Of a DNA stretch of 64,000 bases, positions 8,875 through 16,769 are shown piece by piece; within the stretch, counting starts at the first letter, position 1, and each line of letters begins with the position of its first letter. The notes under the pieces are model-generated. The model saw nothing but the letters and a program-made list of their open reading frames with translations. It was not told the origin of the DNA and ran no database searches. Source of the stretch: JAMZMI01 sp963848175 (GTDB lineage: Bacteria; Bacteroidota; Bacteroidia; Cytophagales; Cyclobacteriaceae); contig CAWKCO010000007.1 of the NCBI GenBank assembly GCA_963848175.1, positions 62,001 through 126,000 of the forward strand, given 5' to 3'. The position numbers were made by a program, and so were the translations under genes.

Positions 8875-9781
8875 ATGCGTTCGCTTCTTTCCATTGGCTT
8901 CATCCTTACATTGTTTCTTTTTTCTTGCACAAAATCTACCGTCCACGAGTCTTACAATCCTGAGCCTAACCCGTATGCTTCACAATTAAGTGATTATTGG
9001 TATTCCGGTAAAGCTGAAATTACAAGCTATAAACTGAATCAGGCTCGCTATGGAGAGATGAGAGACGGCCATGCGGTGATGGTGTTTGTGACCGAAGATT
9101 TTTCAACGGAGACAAATACCAAAGCAGACGAGCCATCACCCGACAATGTTTCCGTGTTAAAACTGAATGCCACCCGAAATTTCCTTACAGGAGTTTATCC
9201 TTATTCATTAATGACGAGTACATTCTTTCCTTTTGACGGGGGAGTAAATGCCTTGAAAATATCTACAAGTGTTCAAGAGTGGTGTGGACATACCTACCTT
9301 GAATTACTCAACGATAAGGGTAGGTTCACGCTATACAACGCCTCCTACTTCCAGAAAGAATCGCAAAGAGAGTTAACATTAGATATGACTTTGCTGGAGG
9401 ACGACCTATGGTCTCAAATCCGCTTAAATCCCGATGCATTGCCTTCTGGTGAATGTGAAATGATTCCATCATTTATGTATTTGAGGTTTTCTCATATTGA
9501 GATCAAACCCTATCGCGCTACGATTAAAACTGTTGAAGCAGAGGATGGTCAAACGTTAATTGCGGAGTATCCAGAATTGGATCGTGAATTGAAGATTATT
9601 TTTAATGAAAGAATTTCCTTTTGAAATAACAGGGTGGGAAGAAATCTATGTAAGCGGATGGGGGGAAAATAGAAAGGAATTAACCTCTAAAGCTCAGGTG
9701 ATGGAGCGAGTGAAATCTGATTATTGGAATAAAAATTCCAATGCTGATAGTCTATTGAGGCAGCAGTTGAGGCTGCCTTGA
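8875..9781 (+). pseudogene. conserved lipoprotein of unknown function, frameshifted near its 3' end
   Basis: The first 249 residues are in frame from 8875: SpII signal MRSLLSIGFILTLFLFSC (cysteine 18), then a secreted part with YWYSGKAEITSYKL and ARYGEMRDGHAVMVFVTEDF. At about 9604-9612 one surplus base interrupts the frame. Downstream the reading resumes as KEFPFEITGWEEIY and runs 57 codons to a TGA at 9779-9781, so the intended product is about 300 residues. From memory, proteins of this type in Cytophagales are sometimes labelled septum formation inhibitor Maf, which this sequence does not support: no Maf nucleotide-pyrophosphatase motif is visible. The function is unknown. It lies 25 bases after the lactonase gene and may be co-transcribed. 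Confidence 0.65.
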
Positions 9782-9809
9782 GATAAGTTAAGCTGTAGAA
9801 TGATGAGCC

Positions 9810-10127
9810 TTAGGCTACATTGAGCGTTTTTACCAATTCCACAGGTCCAAACTGTTTGGTGTGAAGGATGGTTTTCTTTCCTTTCACAAGTTGAATTTCC
9901 GTATTAGGAAAACCGACCTCAGCGTGTTTTTGAATTACAGCATTGTAAAATACCCGTGCTTGATCAATTTCACCCTTGCCAAAGTCATGTCTGTGGTCAT
10001 ATTTCTGAATTTTGCTTCCTGGTATCACGTGATACATAGAAACAACCACCGAATAAGTTGGCTTAAAATTAGTAAGAAAGTTGGCCCAAGCTTTTTTCAT
10101 TTCTAAATCTCTGGTTTCAAAAGCCAA
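9810..10127 (-). CDS. hypothetical protein, about 100 residues
   Basis: An unrecognised protein with a fairly hydrophilic composition: VVVSMYHVIPGSKIQKYDHRHDF in the middle and VELVKTLNVA at the end. No signal peptide or membrane segment is visible. The longest reading uses a TTG at 10125-10127; an ATG at 10098-10100 gives 96 residues and is the more ordinary start. The open frame extends upstream without a Met to about 10206. It lies downstream of pyruvate kinase on the same strand with a 126-base gap, and its tail converges on the lipoprotein gene with a 28-base gap. Coding status is likely but not certain. Confidence 0.5.
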   Translation of the reverse strand: MAFETRDLEMKKAWANFLTNFKPTYSVVVSMYHVIPGSKIQKYDHRHDFGKGEIDQARVFYNAVIQKHAEVGFPNTEIQLVKGKKTILHTKQFGPVELVKTLNVA

Positions 10128-10253
10128 GTTTAACTCAAAATTGTGACTACAACAACGACAGGAGGAGTAAAATCTTAATGAGCCAGTGAATTTGATAGTA
10201 AATGCTTATTATGAATCCGAAATATCAATAATATGTAGCATTTATCATCTCAG

Positions 10254-11811
10254 CTAGAGAATGCAACTTGTCAAATGTCCCGAGTGCTTGTCTGTCTTAT
10301 GTATTTTTTTAAGCATGCTTTTCGCTACGTTCAGTGGTCTCAAGGAGCTTTTCCTTTTTGCTGTGTGATGACTCATTTTTGTCAATATACTCTTTAGAGT
10401 ATGTATGGCATCTACGATATATGGCCCTTTATTGAGCATCACGCATTCTGCTTGTGCACCATGGGTTACATCCGTTACTTCTGCGCGAGTAGCTACACCT
10501 GTTTTGGCCAAATTTTCCAATACCTGAGTAGCCCAAATAACTGGCACGTGCGCTGCTTCGCACAACCACAAAATTTGGTTTTGCACTTCTGAAATACGTT
10601 CAAAGCCTACCTCTACTGCCAAATCACCACGAGCGATCATTACCCCGATTTTATTTCTTTTCATTCCTTCTAGAAGTATCAAAGGCAGATTATTGAACGC
10701 CTCTTCATTTTCAATTTTGAAAATGATGCCTGTGTCATGGTCGTTGTGTTTTTCGAGTTCTTCATAAAGCTTTTTCACATCCTCTGGAGTGCGCACGAAT
10801 GAATAGCCGAGCATGTCAGAGTTAGCACAAACAAAAGGAAGCACCTCGATATCCTTTGCTGTGAGTGAAGGAAGCTTTAACTTGGGTGTCTGGCAAATTG
10901 ATTCCTTTGCTAGAAGATAACTTTGACTTATAGGCTGCAATGATTGTGATCTCCACTTCGGATTCGTTTTTGCTAACCACACGGGCTTTGATCATGCCGT
11001 CATCAAAATATACGACATCATCTATCTTTAGATCATCGATGATTTCGGGCAATAGCACCCCAACTTCGGCCATTTCAATCAGTCGATTGTTTTCGTCGTA
11101 TTTTGATTGCTTCCCTTTTGTCTTGCGTTTGGTAAGAATGAGGTGGTCTCCTGTTTGGAGTTTTATTGATTCTTTGAGCTTCCCTTCAGCTTCTTGGATG
11201 AAAATTTTTGATGTGCGGATTTTTGGACCGGATAAGTCCATATAGATTTTGACATGTTGGTTTAGCTCTGAGGATACGGCTTTTACATTGTCAACCATTT
11301 TCTGCCAAAGGATTAAGTCTCCATGGCTTAAGTTGATTCTTGCAATTTCCATTCCTGCAACGACTAAGTCATGTACCAAGCCTTTGTCAGCTGCCGCTTC
11401 AATTGGAAGGGTTACCATGATTTCGGAAGCGTGTTTTTTTCTTGTTTCTTTGAATAGCTCGTTGGCATGCTTGCGGAGCAATTTTGTGCTTTTTTTATAG
11501 CCAATAAGGAGTGGAGGTTGGGGTACATTCCATACGATACCTTGCGTGAGATGTAGAAGTTGGATGACATTGTGAAGGTTGCTTAAAACATATCCTTCTG
11601 CCGTTCTTATAGAAGAAATACCGATATCGGAAAGGTTGTTGTGATATTTTCTGAGGTCATAACTGCGCAATAAAAGATATCTTAATAAGTTGACAGAACT
11701 GAGTTTGTACTCAGGGTGAACCTTAGTCAGATAGTCATTGGCCTTTTTTTCTTCGTTGAGAATCTGGAAGTAAATGGCTTTCAGATCTTCGGTCAGTTTC
11801 TCGAGTTTCAT
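10254..11811 (-). pseudogene. pyk: pyruvate kinase with N-terminal extension, one frameshift
   Basis: Reading from 11811, about 130 residues of extra N-terminal domain (helical, LEKLTEDLKAIYFQILNEEKKAND) precede a pyruvate kinase barrel: ARINLSHGD, MDLSGPKIRTS, VYFDDGMIKA, KGINLPDT. One surplus base in the G run at 10884-10886 breaks the frame; the next frame continues LKLPSLTAKDIEVLPFVCANSD, then MIARGDLAVEVG and WATQVLENLAKTG. The normal C-terminal allosteric domain appears short or absent. Homologues with this extended N-terminus occur in Bacteroidota and plants as second pyruvate kinases, so it could be an accessory enzyme draining pyruvate from the sugar pathway. The single-base nature and intact downstream frame make a sequencing error plausible. 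Confidence 0.75.
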
Positions 11812-12014
11812 TGGAGTAGCGTTAATTATGCAAGAGCATTTTTTTTGTGAGTGTCTAAATCGAATTGGATAATGGCGGGGTGAGGGCTGTTGAATTTTGC
11901 GTCAGAGTTTCGACGACTGCTAGAACAATTTACGATGTAATCATCGGTTCATAAATCATTGTGACCCACTATTTTGATGCGTCTGCTCAAAGTCATATTT
12001 CTAAAGAACTTAAG

Positions 12015-12026
12015 TCAATCGATTGA
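12015..12026. promoter_or_regulatory. 12-bp perfect palindrome, possible LacI-type operator
   Basis: TCAATCGATTGA lies 33 bases before the FAH-family start codon in the 247-base divergent spacer between the pyruvate kinase and FAH genes. It fits the general AAnCGnTT core bound by many LacI-family regulators. No dedicated regulator gene is adjacent; LacI-family sequences are at 27.9 and 58.8 kb. Confidence 0.35.
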
Positions 12027-12080
12027 TATCTTTAATGGGGAATTTTAAGACCACATCAATGAAAATAATAGGCGTAGGCT

Positions 12081-12085
12081 AGCAT
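12081..12085. repeat. left target-site duplication AGCAT
   Basis: AGCAT directly precedes the TGGATA left end of the insertion sequence and is repeated after its right end. The base before it is T here, whereas the right copy is preceded by the terminal A of the element. Confidence 0.8.
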
Positions 12086-12133
12086 TGGATATTCTGGTGA
12101 TGTTGACCCCCGTACTGGCTATACTGACCCCCC
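12086..12133. repeat. left-end transposase-binding boxes of the IS21 element
   Basis: Two copies of the end motif in the same orientation: CTGGTGATGTTGACCCCC within 12094-12111 and CTGGCTATACTGACCCCC starting near 12115. Only the outer copy carries the terminal TGGATA. Confidence 0.75.
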
Positions 12134-12176
12134 TAATAATGATTGGTTTTTCAGATTACACTAAAGTCTGCCAATA

Positions 12177-12896
12177 TTACAGTTTTTTTCTTTGACTCTC
12201 TCCTTTGATTTCGATTCTGTAAGAAGAGTGGAGCAGTCGGTCTAAAATAGCATCAGCAATGGTTGCTTCTCCAATAACGTCATACCAGCTACCTACTGGA
12301 AGTTGAGATGCGATGATGGTCGCCATTTTCCCATGCCTATCCTCGATAATTTCCATAAGATCCATCTGATGTTGTTTTTCAAGATGAGTAAGTCCAAAGT
12401 CGTCGAGTATGAGAAGGTTGGTCTTGGCTATTTTATCAAAGAATTTGTAAATGCTTCCCTCAACACGAGCCATCTTAGTTTTGATCATCAGCTTCTGGGT
12501 GTTGAAGTAAGCAACCTTATAGCCCTGAGCGCAAGCTTGGTGTCCGAATGCAGACGCTAGAAAGCTTTTGCCACCACCTGTAGCTCCAGTAATCAAGATT
12601 GATTCTCCTTTATCAATGTACTCACTTGTAGCCAGTAGGTTAAGTAAAGATTGGTCAATACCTCTAGTGGCATTGATCCGGATTTCCTCAAGAGAGGCTT
12701 TGTATCTAAAGCCAGCGTTATGCTCTAGCCGCTTAAACCTTCTATTGCTTCTGTCTTGCTGCTCTGCCTGTAGAAGTAGCTCCATGCCATCACTAAGGCT
12801 AAGTTCATGGAGTTGTCGGGTTTCTTGTAAGCTCGTCCAACTACGCAGCATGCCTTGTAGTTTTAACTTGTTCATTTGTGTTTCAATTTGATTCAT
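12177..12896 (-). CDS. istB: IS21-family helper ATPase IstB
   Basis: 239 residues, a DnaC/DnaA-like AAA+ ATPase that regulates target selection by IstA. The Walker A is visible as ITGATGGGKSFLA (near residue 103-115) and Walker B as LLILDDFGL (near 160). The N-terminal part LKLQGMLRSW and the sensor region RLLHSSYRIEI are typical. It is intact, and its ATG (12894-12896) overlaps the istA stop as TAATG, which implies coupled translation. With istA broken it can act only in trans with another copy. Confidence 0.93.
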   Translation of the reverse strand: MNQIETQMNKLKLQGMLRSWTSLQETRQLHELSLSDGMELLLQAEQQDRSNRRFKRLEHNAGFRYKASLEEIRINATRGIDQSLLNLLATSEYIDKGESILITGATGGGKSFLASAFGHQACAQGYKVAYFNTQKLMIKTKMARVEGSIYKFFDKIAKTNLLILDDFGLTHLEKQHQMDLMEIIEDRHGKMATIIASQLPVGSWYDVIGEATIADAILDRLLHSSYRIEIKGESQRKKL

Positions 12897-14504
12897 TATT
12901 TATTGAATTTTAGTGGTAATGATTGTTGGTAATAAGCTTTGCCTCGAACATTGTCATGCTCAGGCAAGGACTGGTCGGGTATTGTCTCTTCTTGTTCTGC
13001 CATTTTATTTTCAAGGATGTTTTTCACGAAAGTGTAGCTGTAGTTTTGGTATTCGATGGCTATCCGACAGGCCTTATCAAAGAGAAGAGCTTCTGTTTTT
13101 CGGTGCAAGCCAAACAAGCCGTCACAGGTCCTATAGAGCTGTTCGGGGTATCTATTTTGATCAAAAACTAGGGTAATCAAATCATAAAGGCTAGTAGATT
13201 TTCGTCTTGCCTGATCCTTGTAGTAAGTAGGACTTCTGTCTCTGTAATGCTGATGCTGTGAGCAGAGATGGTCTTTGGTTGTTGTATAACTCCCATGTTT
13301 GTAGCTTCTTATATGCAGGGCTACTTGCTCACCTTTAGAGAAGACGTAAACCATGTTTATGGTATAGATCACTTTTACTTTGCTGCCGATCAGATGAAAA
13401 GGGACGCTGTAATAATTCTTATCCTCAGATAGGTAAACGTGATTATTCTTGGCCACTGTAAGCGTGGTATAGCTCTTTAGCTCGAACCTCTCTTTGGGTA
13501 GCGGACAGAGCAGAGGTTTTTCTTCGCCTAAGAATTTTTCTTCTCTACAGTATCCCTTTTGCTGCATACGAGTCTGGTTATGGGCTTTTACCTTTGCCTT
13601 AATGCTAGTATTGAGGCTATGAAGGTCAAAGAATTGCATGTTGCGTAGCTTAGCACACACCCTGCTATAGATGAGCTTTACCGCAGCGGCGGACCGTCTG
13701 ATTCTCTACCAAGGCTTTGTCCTGTGGCTTCCTTGCTCTGGTTGGCAGTACTGTGGCTTGGTAATGATTGGCAAAGTCTTCCATGGCTGTATTGATGGTC
13801 GGCTCATAGCGATTGGCTTTAACTACCGCAGCTTTAAGGTTGTCAGGTACTAGTGCTTTGGGCACACCACCAAGGTCTTGTAATCAACAGGATAAGGCAT
13901 ATAAAAAGTCTTCGGTAGATTGGCTTTTAACAGCCATTGCAAAGCAATAATCTGAATACGGAAGGCAGGCCACAAATACCTGACATGAGACTTCTTCTCC
14001 GGTATCCTTGTCGATATAACTGAGTTTTTTACCTGCAAAGTCTATAAAAAGCTTCTCCGCTGGCTTATGCTCCAGTACCATCGAGGGTTTAGCTGCTAAT
14101 CGGTGCTGATTGATATGAAAGCAAAACTGTGAGTAACTATAGCTGTCCTTGTTTTCTTCTCGGTACTCCTGCCAAAGTATCTGTTTGGTAACGCCCACAC
14201 GGGTCAATTCTTCAAGATAATAGTCTGCTTTGATCTTGAAGCGTTCAAAACGCTCGTCCTTATAAGCAGCATTGCCTGGATGAAACTTGGCTTCTAATAT
14301 GGGAAGCTCCAAGTTCAGAAGCTCTTGCTCACTCAGATGCCCACTGTCCTTGTCTTGAGTCAAAGCCTCCAGTTTGTCCAAGTAGACCTTTACCGTATTC
14401 TTACTCATGCCCAACAAGCGAGCGATGGTCTTTTTGCCTTTGCCTTGTTGGCGAAAGAGGATTAATTGTTTGATCTGGTTCATAGATTTTGGTTTTCCTG
14501 ACAT
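12896..14504 (-). pseudogene. istA: IS21-family transposase IstA, inactivated by a nonsense codon and a 16-base insertion
   Basis: From 14504 the product starts MSGKPKSMNQIKQLILFRQQ with a helix-turn-helix (KKTIARLLGMSKNTVKVYLD), then the DDE integrase region beginning EKLFIDFAGKKLSYID. At 13884-13886 an in-frame TGA interrupts ALSC/LQDLGGVPKAL. Further on, after KPQDKALVEN, 16 extra GC-rich bases (about 13685-13700) shift the frame; removing them restores ENAVKLIYSRV, and the rest runs intact through the C-terminal domain to the stop at 12896-12898. Expected length is about 530 residues. Two independent lesions indicate a real loss of function, unlike the single-base breaks elsewhere. Confidence 0.85.
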
Positions 14505-14608
14505 AGGGTAATCTTTGCGATTTTATCGATCGCAAAACCAAAATCATTATTTTAAAGGGGTCAACCTGACTGCCGTCTGGCAGGCATGATCCGGAATCAG
14601 AAACCACA

Positions 14609-14757
14609 GGGGGTCAATATCCTCCAGAATATTTTGTCAACATTTCTTTAGGGGGGTCAACATACGCCAGAATGGCACGCGTTTAAACAACACTAGGCCA
14701 CTTCACCTTTCAGTTTTACCGCTAGATTTAGGGGGTCAATATGTTCCAGTGTATCCA
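14609..14757. repeat. right-end transposase-binding boxes of the IS21 element
   Basis: Three inverted copies of the end motif, each containing GGGGGTCAAnATnnnCCAG: about 14609-14630, 14652-14673 and 14731-14750, the last leading into the terminal TATCCA. A weaker fourth copy (AGGGGTCAACCTGACTG) begins near 14556 next to a small palindrome TGCCGTCTGGCA. Confidence 0.75.
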
Positions 14758-14762
14758 AGCAT
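14758..14762. repeat. right target-site duplication AGCAT
   Basis: AGCAT directly follows the TATCCA right end and matches the left duplication at 12081-12085. The FAH reading frame resumes through it. Confidence 0.8.
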
Positions 14763-15359
14763 TATGTAAATACAAAAGAGGAAATGCCTCTGGAAAAGGG
14801 CAATCCTGTGATCTTTACCAAACCAGAATCTTCTATTCTGATCAATGATGCTCCTTTCGAAATTCCAAGCATCATCAATAATGTGGCATATGAATTGGAG
14901 TTGGCTTTTAGGATCAGCAAAGATTGCAAGAATGTATTTGAGGGTCAGGCATTGAACTATGTAGATGCTGTGGGCTTAGGAGTGGATTTTACAGCAAAAG
15001 ATATTTTGAATGAAACACGTGAGACAAAAGGGCCATGGGCACTTGCTAAAGGTTTCGATGGCGCGAGTCCACTTTCTGCTTTTGTTCCACTCTCCAAATT
15101 TTCTCAGATAGATAATATCTCGTTTACCTTAGAATTGAATGGTGAAAGAGTTCAAGATGGCCATTCATCGTTGATGATTTTCTCACTGAACGAAATAATT
15201 GCCTATGTGTCAAGGTTTATGACGTTGAATGAGGGGGATGTGATCCTGTCGGGTACACCAGCACATGGTACTGGCACAGTAAAAGAAGGCGACAGGCTTA
15301 CGGCTTATTTAGAAGATGTAAAAATGATAGACTTCCAAGTAAAGTAGAAATGCTAGCTG

Positions 15360-15413
15360 ATGAATTTAAAAGTCCGAATTATCCTTTTCGCTATTTGGGC
15401 TTTTTAAATTCAT
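15360..15413. terminator. bidirectional terminator-like hairpin
   Basis: ATGAATTTAAAA (15360-15371) is the exact reverse complement of TTTTAAATTCAT (15402-15413), with partial extension GTCC/GGGC inward. It lies between the convergent FAH gene and the small gene that ends at 15432. Confidence 0.6.
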
Positions 15414-15431
15414 GACGGTTGGTTTTATCCC

Positions 15432-15638
15432 TCAAGCGGCCAATACTCCTAGCTCATATTCATCGAAGCAATAGTCAAAGATTTGGTAGGCATCATCTTT
15501 GGATATACCATGGAATGTGCCCAGCTCTATCAATTTAACTATTGTTTGATTGTCAAGGAATCTTTCTTTTTTCAAGATGAGTTTTATGAGTCTGACGAAG
15601 GCTTGAAAATTTGGATATTCTAGATATTGAAAAATCAT
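15432..15638 (-). CDS. small hypothetical protein, 68 residues
   Basis: MIFQYLEYPNFQAFVRLIKL with a mixed helical pattern, ending YCFDEYELGVLAA. There is no signal peptide and no clear membrane segment; residues 30-60 (TIVKLIELGTFHGISKDDAY) look like a small helical domain. I do not recognise a family. It is a lone gene with a long upstream gap holding a 14-bp palindrome, and a hairpin terminator follows its stop. Confidence 0.5.
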   Translation of the reverse strand: MIFQYLEYPNFQAFVRLIKLILKKERFLDNQTIVKLIELGTFHGISKDDAYQIFDYCFDEYELGVLAA

Positions 15639-16025
15639 GATGACGTTATTTAGTTAGTAGAATTTTTTTTGAAATTAGGATTTGATTACAATATTTCTAT
15701 AAATCGGTTTCAGCTCGTATTCAAGCTATATTTTGATCAGATTCCATGGAATCATCACTGAATTGTTTTCTCTATTTTTGAATTGTTCTATTCGGTAACG
15801 GGTTTCTTTTTTTTGTTTTATCATGATATAAAATTGGGCTATAAATGCAACGTTTAGGAGCAAAATCAGTCAGATGAATAATATTAGAGGATCATCAACT
15901 ATTAAGAGAAGGTGAATGGATGTTTGGGAAGGAAAAAAACCATTCGTACTATGAAATACGCAGTTGGTCGATGGTTTGATCATATTTTATAAAAATTGGC
16001 CATTTCTATCAACTAAACCCTTTCC
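15639..16025. other. 387-base gap with a 14-bp palindrome
   Basis: No open frame of note and no RNA gene recognised. GATTCCATGGAATC at 15740-15753 is a perfect 14-bp palindrome, flanked by TGAT and ATCA, about 100 bases upstream of the small minus-strand gene; TATCATGATA near 15820 is another. Either could be a regulator site. Confidence 0.5.
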
Positions 16026-16757
16026 TTAGATAGGGTCTAGTCTACTGATGAGATTTGCGCGCTGACCTCTCGAGATCGGAATAACCTGACTTTTAATCAG
16101 TAGGTTGTTTTCCTCTATATCCACTACTTTATTAATATTCACAATATAAGAGCGATGGACTTTGATAAAGAGATTCTCGTCTAGCTTATTTTCGACATTT
16201 TTAAAGGTGGTATGTACCACATAGCCTTTTTCTTCCGTCTTGAAAACAACATAGTCACCTTTGGCTTCCACATATAGAATATCCTCAATCTTCACACGGA
16301 CTATGCGACCATTGTGCTTTACGAAGAGACTCTCACTGTTAAATACACCGCTATCACTATTATTGGATTTTGCTTCCGCAAAAGTTTTGTGATTTTGGAT
16401 AGCTATTTCTATTCCAGCATTAATGTCTTTCATACCGTAAGGTTTCACGATGTAGCCATATGGACTGTGCTCAGAAGCTTTCTTTATCGTTTCCTTATCG
16501 GCATAGGCAGTAGTGAATATAAAGGGTATACGAACGTCGTTTTTAATCTTTTGAGCTACGTCAATTCCGGTTTTCTCTCCTTTCAACTGGATATCCAAGA
16601 GTACAATTTCGGCATCTTCTTTTTCCAGTAATGCTACCGCTGTATCATATGATTCGGCTATGCCTACTACTTTGTGATCTAATATTTCTAGCATATCCGA
16701 AAGCGATTCGGCTATTTGAGGGTCGTCTTCCACGATTAGTATATTGTATGAGCTCAT
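16026..16757 (-). CDS. LytTR-family response regulator
   Basis: 243 residues. A receiver domain (1-120) has the acidic pair at 11-12, phospho-acceptor aspartate 55 (LLDIQLKG), TTAYADK and lysine 105 (IVKPYG). A LytTR DNA-binding domain follows from about 145 (GRIVRVKIEDILYVEAKGDY, then FIKVHRSYIVNINKV). It would bind promoter DNA after phosphorylation by the kinase encoded just upstream (12-base gap). It is the last gene of a three-gene minus-strand unit with the kinase and a FIST protein. Targets are unknown; no repeated LytTR-like direct repeats were noticed next to it. Confidence 0.92.
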   Translation of the reverse strand: MSSYNILIVEDDPQIAESLSDMLEILDHKVVGIAESYDTAVALLEKEDAEIVLLDIQLKGEKTGIDVAQKIKNDVRIPFIFTTAYADKETIKKASEHSPYGYIVKPYGMKDINAGIEIAIQNHKTFAEAKSNNSDSGVFNSESLFVKHNGRIVRVKIEDILYVEAKGDYVVFKTEEKGYVVHTTFKNVENKLDENLFIKVHRSYIVNINKVVDIEENNLLIKSQVIPISRGQRANLISRLDPI

Positions 16758-16769
16758 ATTTATGGTTTT

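Larger units (their letters stand above)
12086..14757 (-). mobile_element. complete IS21-family insertion sequence
   Basis: 2672 bp from TGGATA to TATCCA, giving the 5'-TG...CA-3' ends typical of the IS21 family. It carries istA then istB on the minus strand, overlapping as TAATG. The ends hold imperfect terminal repeats plus internal copies of a box of the form CTGGnnnATnTTGACCCCC: two at the left (12086-12111 and 12114-12133) and at least three at the right (about 14609-14630, 14651-14673, 14731-14757), as expected for multiple transposase-binding sites. AGCAT flanks both ends. The element interrupts the FAH-family gene. istA is broken as given, so this copy is probably not autonomous. Confidence 0.92.
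12059..15347 (+). pseudogene. FAH-family hydrolase (acylpyruvase/diketo-deoxy-aldonate type), split by an IS21-family element
   Basis: The 5' end, ATG at 12059 reading MKIIGVG, is separated by the insertion sequence from the rest, which resumes at 14757 as HYVNTKEEM, then PVIFTKPESS and continues to 15347. The rejoined protein is about 203 residues, the normal size of short fumarylacetoacetate hydrolase-like enzymes. Family features include metal-binding ELELAF, GLGVDFTAKDIL, KGFDGASPL and the C-terminal SGTPAHGTGTVKEGD. Such enzymes cleave acylpyruvates or 2,4-diketo-3-deoxy sugar acids, which would fit as the last step of the oxidative pathway encoded upstream. In the given sequence codon 8 on the left side is TAG; the right-hand copy supplies AAG. 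The 3' part has an internal ATG at 14784 but would lack active-site residues if translated alone. Confidence 0.85.
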
